Source: Hepsetus odoe (taxonomy: Eukaryota > Chordata > Actinopteri > Characiformes > Hepsetidae). From it: a stretch of 64,000 bases of DNA. The DNA lies in contig CM029367.1 in assembly GCA_017165825.1 (NCBI GenBank), forward strand, positions 14,063,492 through 14,127,491. Direction: 5' to 3'. Position 1 is the first letter of the stretch. Each line of letters starts with the position of its first letter. The translations under genes and the position numbers were made by a program. The notes under the pieces were generated by a model that saw nothing but the letters and a program-made list of their open reading frames with translations, ran no database searches and was not told the origin of the DNA. Positions 20,334-31,241 of this stretch are shown here, one piece after another.

Positions 20334-20904
20334 AAACCAGAAAACTGTGCATTACTACACACTAACTTTGCATGCCACACCCAGAGACATGAATATTTTT
20401 AACATCGCCGAATCAAACTATTCAGCTCTTCATATAGGATTTATCAGTGAGAGCTTCACACACGTCGCCACCACTGCTAACATTGTCACCCACTGAAATC
20501 AGACAATGCGGGCACTGTGTGCATTAAGTGTGTAATGTATAAGCTTCCAGAGAGGCAGACTCTGAAAGGGGGATGAAGGGCCAATTGTTGCGAAGAGTGC
20601 AATTAAAAATTAATGTGCACAAAGCTGTTAGTATGAGCTTCAGCAGGGACAAAGGCCCAGTGACAGGTAGCTATTTGGCTGTACAGTGGGCTAGCAAAGA
20701 AAAAGAGAGCGAGAAACTGCAGAGAAAAGATGGGAGCTTGCTGTAAATTTGCACCCCCCTCCTCTCTTTCTCTCTCTCTTCTACACTCCTTCATTCTTGT
20801 GCTCTCTTCACTTTGGGGAGTGCTTGATAACAGCTCTGCCAGATTGCAAAGGGGCAAAAGTCCTAAATGACACACAGACATGCTAGTCACATACACATGG
20901 GCAT
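20334..20904. other. camkmt intron, nothing recognised
   Basis: Unique DNA. GGTGACAATGTTAGCAGTGG-type sequence near 20470-20495 is repeat-poor but too short to call. Confidence 0.45.
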
Positions 20905-20914
20905 GCACGCAGAC

Positions 20915-20917
20915 ACA

Positions 20918-20989
<72 letters not shown>
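20915..20989. repeat. (CA)n microsatellite
   Basis: About 35 CA units. Frames through it read Cys-Val. Confidence 0.95.
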
Positions 20990-20991
<2 letters not shown>

Positions 20992-21429
20992 TTAAAATGG
21001 GGAAAGAAAAAAAAAAGAACTAATGCAAAAGAGCATAGAAGGGCAAAGAGATCAACATTTTTTGGAATTTTGGAAGCTCTTCCTAATATTTATTGGCACA
21101 TAAAATCCTGATGCATGTATACAGACAGGCGTGTGAAGACCTCACACTCTCCACACACACACACACACACACACGCACACCCATGAGCGCCCTGTGCTGT
21201 GTCTCTGTATGCCCAGTTGACCTTCAGCTTGTGGCTGTGTGATCGATAAGGCTCTCTTCCTCTCCTCTGCCTCTTGAATGTAAAAACAGGAAATCAAAGG
21301 CTCGTGTACTGCCTTGAGTGCAAATCAAAATGTGCCCCTTGCATCTCTGTCAAATGGCCTGAGCAAAAGGGGTGGGGGGCAGAGGGTGGTAGGGGGGGAG
21401 TGAAGCCAGAGAGAGCGAGAGAAACTCAC

Positions 21430-21490
21430 GCAAACATTTGACGTTTCCTCAGACAGTAGTAGGCCATCACCTCTTCAGAAGGCCAAACAC
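21430..21490 (-). CDS. camkmt: camkmt exon: WPSEE segment before motif I (61 bp)
   Basis: Minus-strand borders are TCTCTCTTAG before 21490 and GTGAGTTT after 21430. The exon completes a Cys codon (T|GT), reads VWPSEEVMAYYCLRKRQMF and leaves GC for Ala. WPSEEVLAYYCL is a hallmark of CAMKMT in vertebrates (family knowledge). In class I enzymes of this group the W-P-S-E element sits just before motif I and packs against the cofactor pocket. The preceding exon, which should end in a T of the Cys codon after a '..DNTGNV' segment, was not found up to 64000, so the upstream intron exceeds 42.5 kb. Confidence 0.94.
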
Positions 21491-21777
21491 CTAAGAGAGA
21501 GAGAACACAGAGGCAGACAAACGATTTTAGGAGAACAAAAATGCAGACAACTAATCAGAGGCTTGTCCCAAAAATTGTCCCAATCTTGTTTCCCATGAGC
21601 AAATGAACCATGAAAAAGCCTTTAAACTCTTTAAAAACCTTTCAAACCTTTCAACTATGCACCCAAAGTCCAGTCCTTCATTCTCCATTAACTGCTTATT
21701 AGTTTTATACTAATTACAAAATCATTTATAGCAATCAAGGAAAAGTCAGGTCTTAAGTTTGAACAAATCTGAACAAC

Positions 21778-21842
21778 ATATATAAAAAAATATATATATA
21801 TTTTTTTATATATATATATATATATATAAAAATATAATATAT
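21778..21842. repeat. AT palindromic tract
   Basis: A (TA)n core flanked by runs of A and T in inverted order (AAAAAAATATATATATA / TATATATTTTTTTATA). It can extrude as a cruciform. Confidence 0.85.
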
Positions 21843-22435
21843 GCCTGGCAAATGGCATAAGTGTATGAAATATGTTTTTACACAAGCTGGTTTTGCTATT
21901 GGCAAACCTTTGTAAAACCCTGGTCTTCTGCTAATATCTCCAGTAATTTATTTTCTGCATTATTTTGCGTTTAAAATCAAATAGTTGTATTCATATTGGT
22001 TAGGCCTTCAGGGACTGGATTAAAGTCCTTTTACATCAGATTAACCACCAACATAATTAGGAAGAGAAACAAACCAAGTGCATTTCGTTATCCAACAGGT
22101 GAGATGGATTTCATGGGGAAAGCCTCCCTTTAGATATTAGCAGATGTCAGATTGTAAACTCTGCCAGCCTTGGAACAAGACTGAAGGTGCCCCCCTGGAA
22201 ATGCTAGAAAATACAGGATATGTTCAAATATATTTTTCAAACTTTAGAGGTCTGTATTTAATCTGGAAATGTAGCTATTATCTTAGCTCCACCATAGAGC
22301 TGAAATCCCATTGGGGGAAGCTGGCAGAAATTTGCTTTATTTTTGTCCATTAAGAAAATTCTTACTACTGCTTGACCAGTTCTATAAAACACTCTAAGCT
22401 GCTACTTGTATGAAAGGTATTCTAAAAATAAGTTT
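21843..22435. other. Intronic stretch, nothing recognised
   Basis: Unique AT-rich DNA. Confidence 0.45.
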
Positions 22436-22437
22436 TA

Positions 22438-22500
22438 TCATTATTATTATTACTGTTAATAATAATAATAAGAAGAATCATCATCATCATCATCAATATA
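22438..22500. repeat. (ATT)n/(AAT)n/(ATC)n trinucleotide tract
   Basis: ATTATTATTATT, then AATAATAAT, then ATCATCATC within 60 bp. The first two halves are an inverted repeat. Confidence 0.9.
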
Positions 22501-22779
22501 AATCCTCCCTTGACTGATGTTAAAAGCTCGAACAAAATTATAAAGAATTTACAAACACATCAAAATAACATCAGCACACACCACACTTATATTAGGAATA
22601 AGCCTAGGGTTCAGGAGGTTAAGAACACTGGACAGTTTGGAAGTGTCCAGCTAACTGCTGAAAGACAAAAGGCAACGCTCACTGCTCGTTCTCTTACACA
22701 GGCTGCTGTGTTCATCCTCTCTGTTCTACAGAGACTGCACTGAGCCTGTAATACAGCTCCACAGCACTCCATCTGTCCA

Positions 22780-22998
22780 CACACACACACACACACAGAC
22801 ACACACACACAGACACAGACACACTGCATTCTGGCTACTTAGAGCTGTGTAAGCTGTGTGTGTAGGGAGAGTGGGGGTCCAGCGAGTGATTATCAGAAGG
22901 AGCAGGCTGGTGGTCTTATCACCCACTGTCAGCCTCTGCTCCTTCTGCTAGCTCCAGCAAGAGCCATAACGCTGCTTTTGTCTCTGAAACACTCACAC

Positions 22999-23033
<35 letters not shown>

Positions 23034-23062
23034 CACACACACACACACACACACACACTGGC
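22780..23062. repeat. (CA)n and (CAGA)n-(CA)n microsatellites
   Basis: (CA)n with interruptions at 22780-22825. A compound (CAGA)8-(CA)n at about 22999-23060. Confidence 0.93.
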
Positions 23063-23239
23063 AGGGGAAGAGATAAATGCTCATTTCAATAAACTTCGAC
23101 CCCAGAGCCATTGCTGTGACGAAGCGCTGAGCTGCTGTGTGTGTATCTGGGGACATATGCGGGTTTACACACAAATGCATGTGACATCACTTCTATGTGG
23201 GTATACCAGAGAGCTGGATAGAGTTTGACGTAGACACAC

Positions 23240-23384
23240 ACACACACACACTCTCTGTAAGCACATCTATTGGCTCAGTATAGCGCTTCCAGTTTGTTTT
23301 GTGTGCCTGTATGTGTACAGAAATAAAACTGTGGCTGCATTTGTGTTGTAATTACAAACAACAGAGAGTGAGAGAGCAGGAAAG

Positions 23385-23450
<66 letters not shown>
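23240..23450. repeat. (CA)n and compound (GT)n-(GA)n
   Basis: Short (CA)n at about 23234-23252. A compound (GT)n then (GA)n at 23390-23449. Confidence 0.9.
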
Positions 23451-23452
<2 letters not shown>

Positions 23453-23720
23453 ATATAATAAGCAGCTTATGACCTGCCTTTCACACAGGCCTGTTAATGC
23501 CTGTCTCTCTCAACCTCTCCGCAGCATCAACCCAAGATTAACTCACCCAAGCAAGATTTAATAATGCCTATTGATAAAACGTCAACATATGCCTCTGCCA
23601 TTAAATAGGCAGGCTCTGCTTGCTATTCTCCACAAATTCCACAGCCCACAGGGGCTGATCAGCTGTGTGACATATTGAGAGGCCACCATAAGGTTTATCA
23701 GTAAAAGGTATTAATAAGTG
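23451..23720. promoter_or_regulatory. Enhancer-like repeat-poor island
   Basis: Unique block with CCCAAGATTAACTCACCC, ATTTAATAATGCC, CTATTGATAAAACG and CCATTAAATAGGC sites between 23530 and 23612. No coding frame. Inferred regulatory DNA. Confidence 0.35.
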
Positions 23721-23939
23721 GGAGGAAAAACACACTTATGACACTTAGAGGTCACAAAATAGATGGAGAAACTTAAATGGAGAAAGTCATTGCAACCTGC
23801 TAGTAGTTGAAGGTTACGTCATCATAATCTCTGCAATGCATCCTGAGCAGGCGACCCAGTACAGGCTTGGTTCATTGTGTGGGGGTGAGTCAGCTGTGCA
23901 TCACATATGGATGGATGGCCGCAATAACATAAATGTCAG

Positions 23940-24055
23940 AAGAAAAAAGCACTTCATGCTTCTTTTTAACACAGAAAGAACCCGGGACATTCCTCTTGGG
24001 AATCAAACCCAGGACCTTCTTGCTGTGAGGCGACAGCATAAAAACTAATGCATAA
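23940..24055 (-). mobile_element. SINE head fragment (tRNA-like), third type
   Basis: In reverse complement: GTCGCCTCACAGCAAGAAGG then TCCTGGGTTTGATTCCC, a tRNA-like promoter head common in fish SINEs (family knowledge). The body is not clearly preserved. Head different from families A, B and C. Confidence 0.5.
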
Positions 24056-24149
24056 ACCATTATATATTAATGGTAATAGAAAATAGTGATACATTTATTC
24101 AGAATCCTGGATCAAAGAACAGCATAGAATGAAAATGGGCCTGCCAAGG

Positions 24150-24350
24150 CTAATACATTTAAGGAATTTATCAGATGCTCATCCAATGCAACATACATCA
24201 CCTAATGAAAAGGAGAGTCACCCTGGAGCTCTCTGGGGTTAAGGGTCTTACTCAGGGTCTCAGATGGTCCTTGTACTGCAGAATTATTCTCAAACCCAAA
24301 AAATCTTGGTTGTGGGAAGTATCCTCCTCTGGGCTAGCACCACCAACACA
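24150..24350 (-). mobile_element. SINE family A, highly degenerate
   Basis: Only scattered family A blocks remain: CAGATGCTCATCCAATGCAA, CACCCTGGAGCTCTCTGGGG and GGGTTAAGGGTCTTACTCAG. An old copy. Confidence 0.55.
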
Positions 24351-24544
24351 TTCAATACTGATCTTCTAATGCAAGGTTTCAAAACCTGAAGTATTTGTCA
24401 GTGAAATGTGGGTCAAGTCTGGATAGAATTTTGTTGGTCCATGTCGAACTCAAAGCTTCACAATGTGATTTTGAACAGAGTCCCCCTATTCCCGACACAA
24501 AGCTTTTGGGTTTGGAATTTCAGGCCTGACCAAAGCTTCAATAT

Positions 24545-24864
24545 ATGTGTGTGTGCGTTTTTGTTTGAGTGTGCATGTGTGTGTGTGTGTGTGTGTGTGT
24601 GTTTTATGGGGGCAAAGAGGTTGAGCTGCACTCGAGGAAATGAGGAGCTCATGAGGTGATAGCAGATTACTCTCCTTCCTGTGGATAATGCAATCACTTC
24701 TCACCTTCAATTACCAGATGAGAAATAGAGCTGTTTCAATCTCTCCCTCTCCTTCTTTCGATCCCTCCATCCTTCTGTATCTTTCCTTTTTCCTGGTTCA
24801 TCTCTATGCTGTCCCAACTGCTGAACCTAACCTATTCCATATTCTATAAGTGCTCACATAGACA

Positions 24865-24922
<58 letters not shown>
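24545..24922. repeat. (GT)n and (CA)n microsatellites
   Basis: (GT)n at about 24546-24602 and (CA)n at about 24865-24922, about 260 bp apart in complementary orientation. Confidence 0.92.
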
Positions 24923-24923
<1 letters not shown>

Positions 24924-25405
24924 CAGGTCATGACCTATGTCCTCTCAGACTGAGAGAGTAATCTATTTTCAGGGCTGAGCATCTTGTAGACTTCCAGGAA
25001 CACCACTGATTTACAACTGATCATGTAACTAATGCAGACACTTTCAGGCAGTAATGAGCCTTTTCTGGCCTTTTGCTCTGGATTGTTAGCTAACACATGC
25101 TTAGAACAATATTTGGCATTGGCATTGCATCAGTAACCTAAAAACCCAAATCACAGATGTTAAATAAGTCACAGTTACCATATTCACCAAGGGTGTTTCA
25201 CAAAGCAGGATTTGCTCAGTTTAGCCGGGTTATTTAAGCCCAACGTGCTGTTTGTCCAATAAAAATGTCTCTTCCCCTTCTTAGTCTTATTAGACAGGCT
25301 TGACTTTTGGCCTCACTCTAAGACGTCTAGAAGTTTTTTTTAGGGTTTGCCTATGCTGTTTAAATGCAATTACACAACAAATGAAATACCTCATAATTTG
25401 CCTAA
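24923..25405. other. Intronic stretch, nothing recognised
   Basis: Unique AT-rich DNA. Confidence 0.45.
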
Positions 25406-25408
25406 TAT

Positions 25409-25816
25409 TTGTGCTTGAAAGTTTGTGAACACTTAGGATTGTCTACATTTCTGCAGAGGTTTGACCTGAAACTTCTTGATATTATGGTGGCGTATTGGTG
25501 AGGGACTAGACCCTCAAACTATGTGAACCTCTAAGAGTAGCAGTTAATCTGAAGATGACATTAAGGGCTTACATGTCAGGGTAGCAGGGAGAAAGCCACT
25601 GCTCTCAAAAAGATTTTGCTAAAGATCATGTCAAGCCAGAATTTTCAGGACTGATCAACAGTTAAAGGAAAAGCTGCAGTTATTGCTACACAAGAGGATC
25701 AAATCAGAAACTGATTGTCATTTACAGATATATAGAATTTTACTCAATAACTTTAATAATCATTTTTCTGCAGAAATATTGATAATTATAGAGAGATCAC
25801 AAACTTTCAAGCACCA
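25409..25816. mobile_element. Non-autonomous Tc1-like element
   Basis: Inverted termini GTGCTTGAAAGTTTGTGA at 25411-25428 and its exact complement at 25797-25814, about 408 bp overall. The terminal string is the signature of a widespread fish Tc1 family (family knowledge). No transposase sequence survives inside. Confidence 0.78.
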
Positions 25817-25818
25817 CA

Positions 25819-26334
25819 ATACACACCAATCAGCTATACCATTGGGAACTACAATAAAATGATATGTAGGCCTGTTGTGCTATTTGGTACCAAAATGTTA
25901 GCAGCAGATCATAAAAGTACATTAAGTTGGGGCCTCCAGAGATGGGACGAATATATCAAGAACATCCTACAGATACCTGATCAGACTGAAATTGGGGGAA
26001 TTCAAGACCTTGACCTCTTTGCCATGTTCCTCAAACCATTCATGGACATTTTTTGAGCCTTGGGTGCCTATGACTTCTTCAACTTCCCTGAACTACTTTG
26101 GTAATAAGCTGCAAATAGAGATGCCCTGACTCAGTCATCTAGCCATCTTCAGTTCAATCAGATCTTTATGGTTCTCCTTTTTTCTTGCTTCTAATACATC
26201 AGCTTCAGGAACCGACTGTTCACTTGCTGCCTAACATGTCACACCCCTCTATAGATGCCAGTGTAACCGGGTAATCAGTGTTGTTCAGGTCTCCTGCCAG
26301 TGGTCTTAATGTTGTGGCTGATCGGTGTACAGTG
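25819..26334 (-). mobile_element. Tc1-like element, family with GATCAGCCA ends, deleted copy 1
   Basis: Left end ACACCAATCAGCTATACCATT and right end (reverse) TGTACACCGATCAGCCACAA form diverged inverted repeats. On the minus strand the right part holds the 5' untranslated/early coding region of the family. The left part (about 25920-26060: TTAAGTTGGGGCCTCC, ATTGGGGGAATTC, TTCCTCAAACCATTCATGGA) comes from the transposase coding region. Most of the gene is deleted. It directly abuts the previous element. Related fossils: 41424-41810, 46725-47030. Confidence 0.7.
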
Positions 26335-27195
26335 TTATGTTTGTGCTGAAGTGAGTTAACACATAATCTTCTCTCTCTATCAGACTTAGAGCTCCCAGCT
26401 GAGTGAACTCCTGACCTGCTGAACTTTGGGAAAGTGCAGCGGCTGGCTAATCCTGACACCAGCACTGGACACTAATCACATGATCCAGGATGAGCCCGAG
26501 AGCAGCTGCACTGCACTCATTCACACTCCAGAACCCACACACACATACACGCTGACATTCACAAAAACACACGTTCAGACGTTCACAATCACACATAACT
26601 CTCTGGAATTCTATTGTTTCTGTGAAACCTTTGCACAGAAACAATAATAAGAAGCTTAAAAAGGTCCAAGCCAACAACCAGATAAGACTGCTTTAAAGAC
26701 ATTTGACCTGATTTTAATTTACAGAAATATTAAAAAAACAGAACTATATAAAAAAGACATACTGATTCAGTAAAAAAAAAAAAAGTCAGAACCCCATTCT
26801 GAGACAGAAGAAGCTAAATCACACAGAGAAAGGAAAGAGAGAGGAGCTAGAAGCGTGGTGTATGTGTGCTGGCTGCCAGGCGGCCTCAAGCTTTCTCCAG
26901 ATGATCTCCACATTAACGCTGGACTCCGATAATTCTTAAGCCTCCTCCATTTCAGATCCAATAACGGATAAGAGCGCATTTCAGCATGATCAACTGCCAA
27001 TCTGTTCCCTCACACCGCTACTTTGCTCCCCCTCAGGATTACTGGACACACACTCACACAACCACACAGATAACAAGAGCCACTAAGCGGCGCCTCTGAG
27101 AAGACAGTGTGAACCCTGAAAAGAAAGTGATCGCAAACACATGCATGCATGTCTTTTCTCAGAATCTAAATTATGAATTTAAAAAAGACTGAACA
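26335..27195. other. Intronic stretch, nothing recognised
   Basis: Unique DNA with CA-poor short repeats, an A run at 26771-26784, and a balanced block at about 26850-27000. No exon recognised. Confidence 0.45.
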
Positions 27196-27494
27196 TAAAT
27201 AACGTTAACCCAGCCTCTATGGATGCACAAGCCAGTGTATTTCTTTGTGCCGGTCCCAAGCCCGGATAAATGTGGAAGGTTATGTCAGGAAGCATAAACT
27301 TTTGCCAAATCAATACGCGGACAATGAATGAGACTTCCAAACCGGATCGGTCGAATCTGGGTTAACAACGACCGCCACCAATGTTGTTAGACTACAGGGT
27401 GCTGGTGGAAATTGGGCTGCTGCTGGCTAAAGGAGAAGAAGAAGAGCAAGGCATGTCCAGAAGTAGGAGGAGAGAAGGAAGAGTAGGAAAGTGG

Positions 27495-28240
27495 AAGTGA
27501 GGGTAGGAACTTTGAATGTTAGCTGAATTAGCTGATATGATGGAGAGAAGGAAGGTTGATGTTTTGTGTGTGCAAAGGACTAGATGGAAGGGTAGTAAAG
27601 CCAGGTGTATTGGAGGAGGGTTTAAATTGTTCTACCATGGTGTGGATGGAAGGAGGAATGGGGTAGGTGGTATCCTGAAGGAAGAGTATGTGGAGAGTGT
27701 TTTGGAGGTGAAGAGGGTATCAGATGATGATGAGTTTGAAGCTGGAAGTTGAAGGTGTTGTAATGAATGTTGTTAGTGCTTATGTCCTACAAGTTGGATG
27801 TGAGAAGGAGAAGAATTCTGGAGCAAGTTAGATGAAGTGATAGAGAGTGTACCCAGGGGAGAGAGAGTAGTGATTGGTGCAGATTTTAATTGACATTAAT
27901 GTGAAGGGAACAGAGGTGATGAGGAGGTATGGGTACATATGGGACAATGAGAGGAATGCTGAAGGTCAGATGGTGTTTTTTTTCTGAAAAAGATAGAAAT
28001 GACAGTAGTTAATACTTATTTTAAGAAGAGGGAGGAGCACAGGGTGACATGTAAGAGTGGAGGAAGATGCTCACAGGTGGATTATATCCTTTACAAGAGG
28101 GTCAGTCAGAAAAAGATTGGAGACTGCAGAAGTGACTGTGAAGTAGTGACAGAGGAGAGTGTAGCTCAACAGCATTGGATGATGGTCTGTAGGATGACCT
28201 TGGAGGTCAAGAAGAGGAGTAAAGTGAGTGCAGAGTAGAG
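27495..28240 (+). pseudogene. LINE endonuclease domain, frameshifted
   Basis: Reads VRVGTLNV, then ELADMMERRKVDVLCVQRTRWKG (endonuclease: the family has QETRWKG, here the catalytic Glu is Arg) with YHGVDGRRNGVGGILKEEYV, breaking near 27755. After frameshifts, VVIGADFN (about 27870) and MTVVNTYFKKREEHRVT, GGRCSQVDYIL (27999-28110) follow. Changes include loss of the metal-binding Glu and several stops, so it is non-functional. Confidence 0.85.
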
Positions 28241-28299
28241 GATCAAGTGGTGGAAGTTGAAGAAGGAAGACTGCCAGGTGGAATTCAGGCAGGAGTTAA

Positions 28300-30230
28300 C
28301 ACGAGCACTGGGAGGTGTTACCGGATTGCTGGGAAACTACTGCAGAAGTGGTACCGCAGACAGCTAGAAAGGTACTTGGTGTGACATCTGGCGGTAAGGA
28401 GGATAAGGAAACCTGGTGGTGGAACCCAGAAGTCCAAGACTGTATACAGAAGAAGAGGCAAGCGAAGAAGAAATGGGACAGTCAGAGAGATGAAGAAAGT
28501 AGGCAGGAGTACAAGGAGATGAAGTGCAGGGTGAAGAAAGCAGTGGATAAGGCTAAAGATATAAAGATAAAAGGTGTTTGGTGAATTGTATGAGAGGTTG
28601 GACAGTAAGGAGGGATAAAAGGACTGATTGACTAGAAAGAAAGACAGAGCTGGGAATGATGGGCAGCAGGTCAGGGTGAAAAAGGATAGAAATGGAAATG
28701 CACTCACAAGAGAACAGAAGTGTTGAGCAGATGGAAGGAGTACTTTGAGCAGCTGATGAATTAAGAGGTTGAGAGAAAAAGAAGATTGGATGATGTGAGG
28801 ATAGTGAACCAGGAAGTGCAGCAAATAAGCAAGATGGAAGTAAGGGCAGCGATAAAGAGGGCAAAGAATGGAAAGGCTGTTGGTCCAGATTATATACCTT
28901 TGGAAGCATGGAGGTGTTTAGGAGAGATAGCAGTTGAGTTTTAAAGTTGATTGTTTAACACAATCTGGGAAAGTGAGAAGATGCCTGAGGAGTGGAGGAG
29001 AAGTGAACTAGTACCGTTTTCAGGAGAAAGGGTGATGCACAGAGCTGTAGTAACTATAGAGGGATAAAGCTGATCAACCACAGCATGAAGTTAAGGGAAA
29101 GAGTAGTGGAAGCAGGTTAAGAAAAGAGGTGATGATTAGTGAACGGCAGTATGGTTTCATGCTGAGAAAGAGCACTACAGATGCAATGTTTGCTCAGAGG
29201 GTGTTCAGAGATGGAGAAGTACAGAGAGGGTCAGAAGGAGTTGCATTGTGCCATTGAGGACTTGGAGAAAGCATATGACAGGGTGCCAAGACACAAGTTG
29301 TTTTGTATGAGAAAGTCAGGTGTGGCAGAGAAGTACGTCAGAGTAGTACAGGATATACAGTACTGTGCAAAAGTTTTAGGCAGGTGTGAAAAAATGCTGT
29401 AAACAAAGAATGCTTTCAGAAATATAAATAATGATTGTTTATTTTTATCAATTTACAAAATGCAAAGTGAGCGAACAAAAGAAAAATCTAAATCAAATCA
29501 ATATTTGGTGTTACTGCCTTTTGCTTTCAAACCAGCTTCAATTCTTCTGGCCCCCACAGAGCCCTGATCTCAACATCAGCCAGTGTGTCTGGATTACATG
29601 AAGAGACAGAAGGATGTGAGGAAGCCTACATCAACAGAAGATCTGTGGTTAGATCTCCAAGATGTTTGGAACAACCTACCAGCTGAGTTTCTTCTAAAAA
29701 TGTGTGCAAGTTTACCTAGAAGAATTGATGCTGTTTTGAAGGCAAAGGGTGGTAACACCAAATATTGATTTGATTAAGATTTCTCTTTTGTTCATTCACT
29801 GCATTTTGTTGATTGATGAAAATAATGATTAACACTTCCATTTTTGAAAGCATTCTTGTTTACAGTGCATTTTTTCCACACCTGCCTAAAACTTTTGCAC
29901 AGTACTGTATATGAGGGCAGTGTGACAGTGGTGAGGTCTGCAGGAGGAGTGACAGATTTAAAAGTAGAGGTTGGGTTACATCAAAGATCAGCACTGAGCC
30001 CATTCTTGTTTGCAATGGTAATGGACAGGCTGACAGATAAGTTTAGACAGGAGTCCTCATAGACTATGATATTTGTTGATGATACTGTGATCTGTAGCGA
30101 GAGTAGGGAGCAGCTTGAGGAGAAGATGCACATGGAGAGATGGGCATATGCTCTAAAAAGGAAAGGAATGAAAGTGAGTAGGACAAAGACAGAATACATG
30201 AGTGTGAATTGTACTGTGTACTGAATTACT
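28300..30230 (+). pseudogene. LINE linker and reverse transcriptase, interrupted
   Basis: The linker reads KEDKETWWWNPEVQDCIQ. RT blocks follow: KRAKNGKAVGPDYIPLEAW (about 28855-28910), YRGIKLINHSMK (about 29055), RQYGFMLRKSTTDAMF (about 29145), DLEKAYDRVPRHK (about 29260-29300). After the Tc1 derivative: VEVGLHQRSALSPFLFAMVM (about 29965-30025) and FVDDTVICS (about 30070-30095), with Val in place of the usual Ala of FADD. Stops and shifts occur throughout. Confidence 0.85.
29356..29909 (+). mobile_element. Internally deleted Tc1-like element (MITE-like), copy 2, inside the LINE
   Basis: 554 bp starting TACAGTACTGTGCAAAAG and ending CTTTTGCACAGTACTGTA, with TA duplications at 29354-29355 and 29910-29911. 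The inverted repeats extend about 150 bp inwards. A plus-strand frame of 61 codons ends KAKGGNTKY (transposase C-terminus) and the preceding WPPQSPDLN block is present as GGCCCCCACAGAGCCCTGAT. Inserted in the reverse transcriptase between the AYDRVP and GLHQRS blocks, so it arrived after the LINE. Confidence 0.92.
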
Positions 30231-30528
30231 GTGTACTGTATATATGGTCACCTAATTCTTCTTGTAGATATGTATATGCATCTTGGTAATATAGTATATA
30301 TGTATATATATTTATATTTATATATTTATATAGATAGATAATTATTATAGCTCCTGTACTTTTCTCCTTTCTCCTGTACTTGTTCCTCTTTCCTTATACC
30401 TTTATTTTTATATATCTTTTTTCTATTCTTTCTGTACATCTGTCACTTTTATAAGAGCCCTGTAACGCCCAAATTTCCCATTCGTGGGATAATAAAAGAT
30501 TACTCTACTCTACTCTACTCTACTCTAT
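30209..30528 (+). mobile_element. Retroelement-like insert with (CTACT)n tail inside the LINE
   Basis: Foreign DNA between LINE blocks ending AAAGACAGAATACATGAG (30183-30200) and resuming with the element's C-terminal region after 30529. It is AT-rich, then ends in CCCAAATTTCCCATTCGTGG, ATAATAAAAG and a (CTACT)n array (about 30493-30526). This ending is like the 3' ends of several fish LINEs/SINEs that terminate in short tandem repeats. Its own family is not identified, and exact borders are uncertain by several bases. Confidence 0.6.
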
Positions 30529-31241
30529 TAAAGGGAGGAAAGTGGAATGGTTAGGATGCAGGAAGTGAAGGTGACAAAGATGGAGGAGTTTAAATACTTG
30601 GGATCAACAGTTCAGAGTAATGGCGAGTGTGGAAGAGAGGTGAAGAAGAGAATTTAGGGAGGTTGGAATGGGTGGAGAAGAGTGACAAAAGTTATTTGTG
30701 ACAGATGAGTACCAGCAAGAGTGAAAGGGTAGATTCACAGGAGAGTAGTGAGACTAGTTATGTTTTATTGGTTGGAGACGGTGGCACCGACGAAAAAAAA
30801 AGTAAGGGGGTGCTGGAGGTGTCCGAGTTAAAGATGCTGAGATTTTCGTTGGGTGTGACGAGGATGAACAGGATTAGAAATTAGTATATTAGAGGGACAG
30901 ATCGAGTTGGACATTTTGGACGCATAGTGAGAGAAGCAAGGTTGCACTGATTTGGACATGTCCTGAGGAGAGACGAGGATTTTATTGGGAGGAGGATCTT
31001 GAAGATGGAGCTTCCAGTAAAGAGGAAAAGAGGAAGACCAAAGAGGGGGTTTATGGACGTGATGAGAGAGGACCTGCAGGGGATCGGTTTGAAGGAGGAA
31101 GAAGCAGAGGACCGGAAAAAATGGAAACAGATGATCCACTGTGGCGACCCCTAAACGGGAGTTGCCGAAAGAAGAAGAATAAAAATGTAAATAACATTAT
31201 TATATGGAACAAACTTAATATATGAATATGATATGCAAATA

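Larger units (their letters stand above)
27208..31187 (+). mobile_element. RTE-like LINE, full-length but dead, with target duplication
   Basis: A non-LTR retrotransposon bracketed by TAAATAACGTTA (27196-27207) and TAAATAACATTA (31188-31199), a 12-bp target duplication with one change. Order: 5' leader 27208-27490; apurinic-type endonuclease 27495-28200; linker 28300-28600; reverse transcriptase about 28800-30230; C-terminal domain about 30530-31140; 3' end GCGACCCCTAAACGGGAG then GAAGAAGAA. It resembles the single-ORF elements annotated as craniofacial-development-protein-2-like (RTE/BovB relatives). It has many frameshifts and stops and two nested insertions (29356-29909 and about 30209-30528). 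Without them it is about 3.1 kb. Confidence 0.88.

Noticed and set aside
22993..23060. CRISPR-like array from regularly spaced CAGA repeats
   Set aside because: It is a tetranucleotide/dinucleotide microsatellite without spacers, in a vertebrate genome.
28318..28909. 168- and 118-codon minus-strand frames across the LINE
   Set aside because: They are antisense to the LINE linker/RT region, whose plus-strand reading has clear RT and endonuclease motifs.
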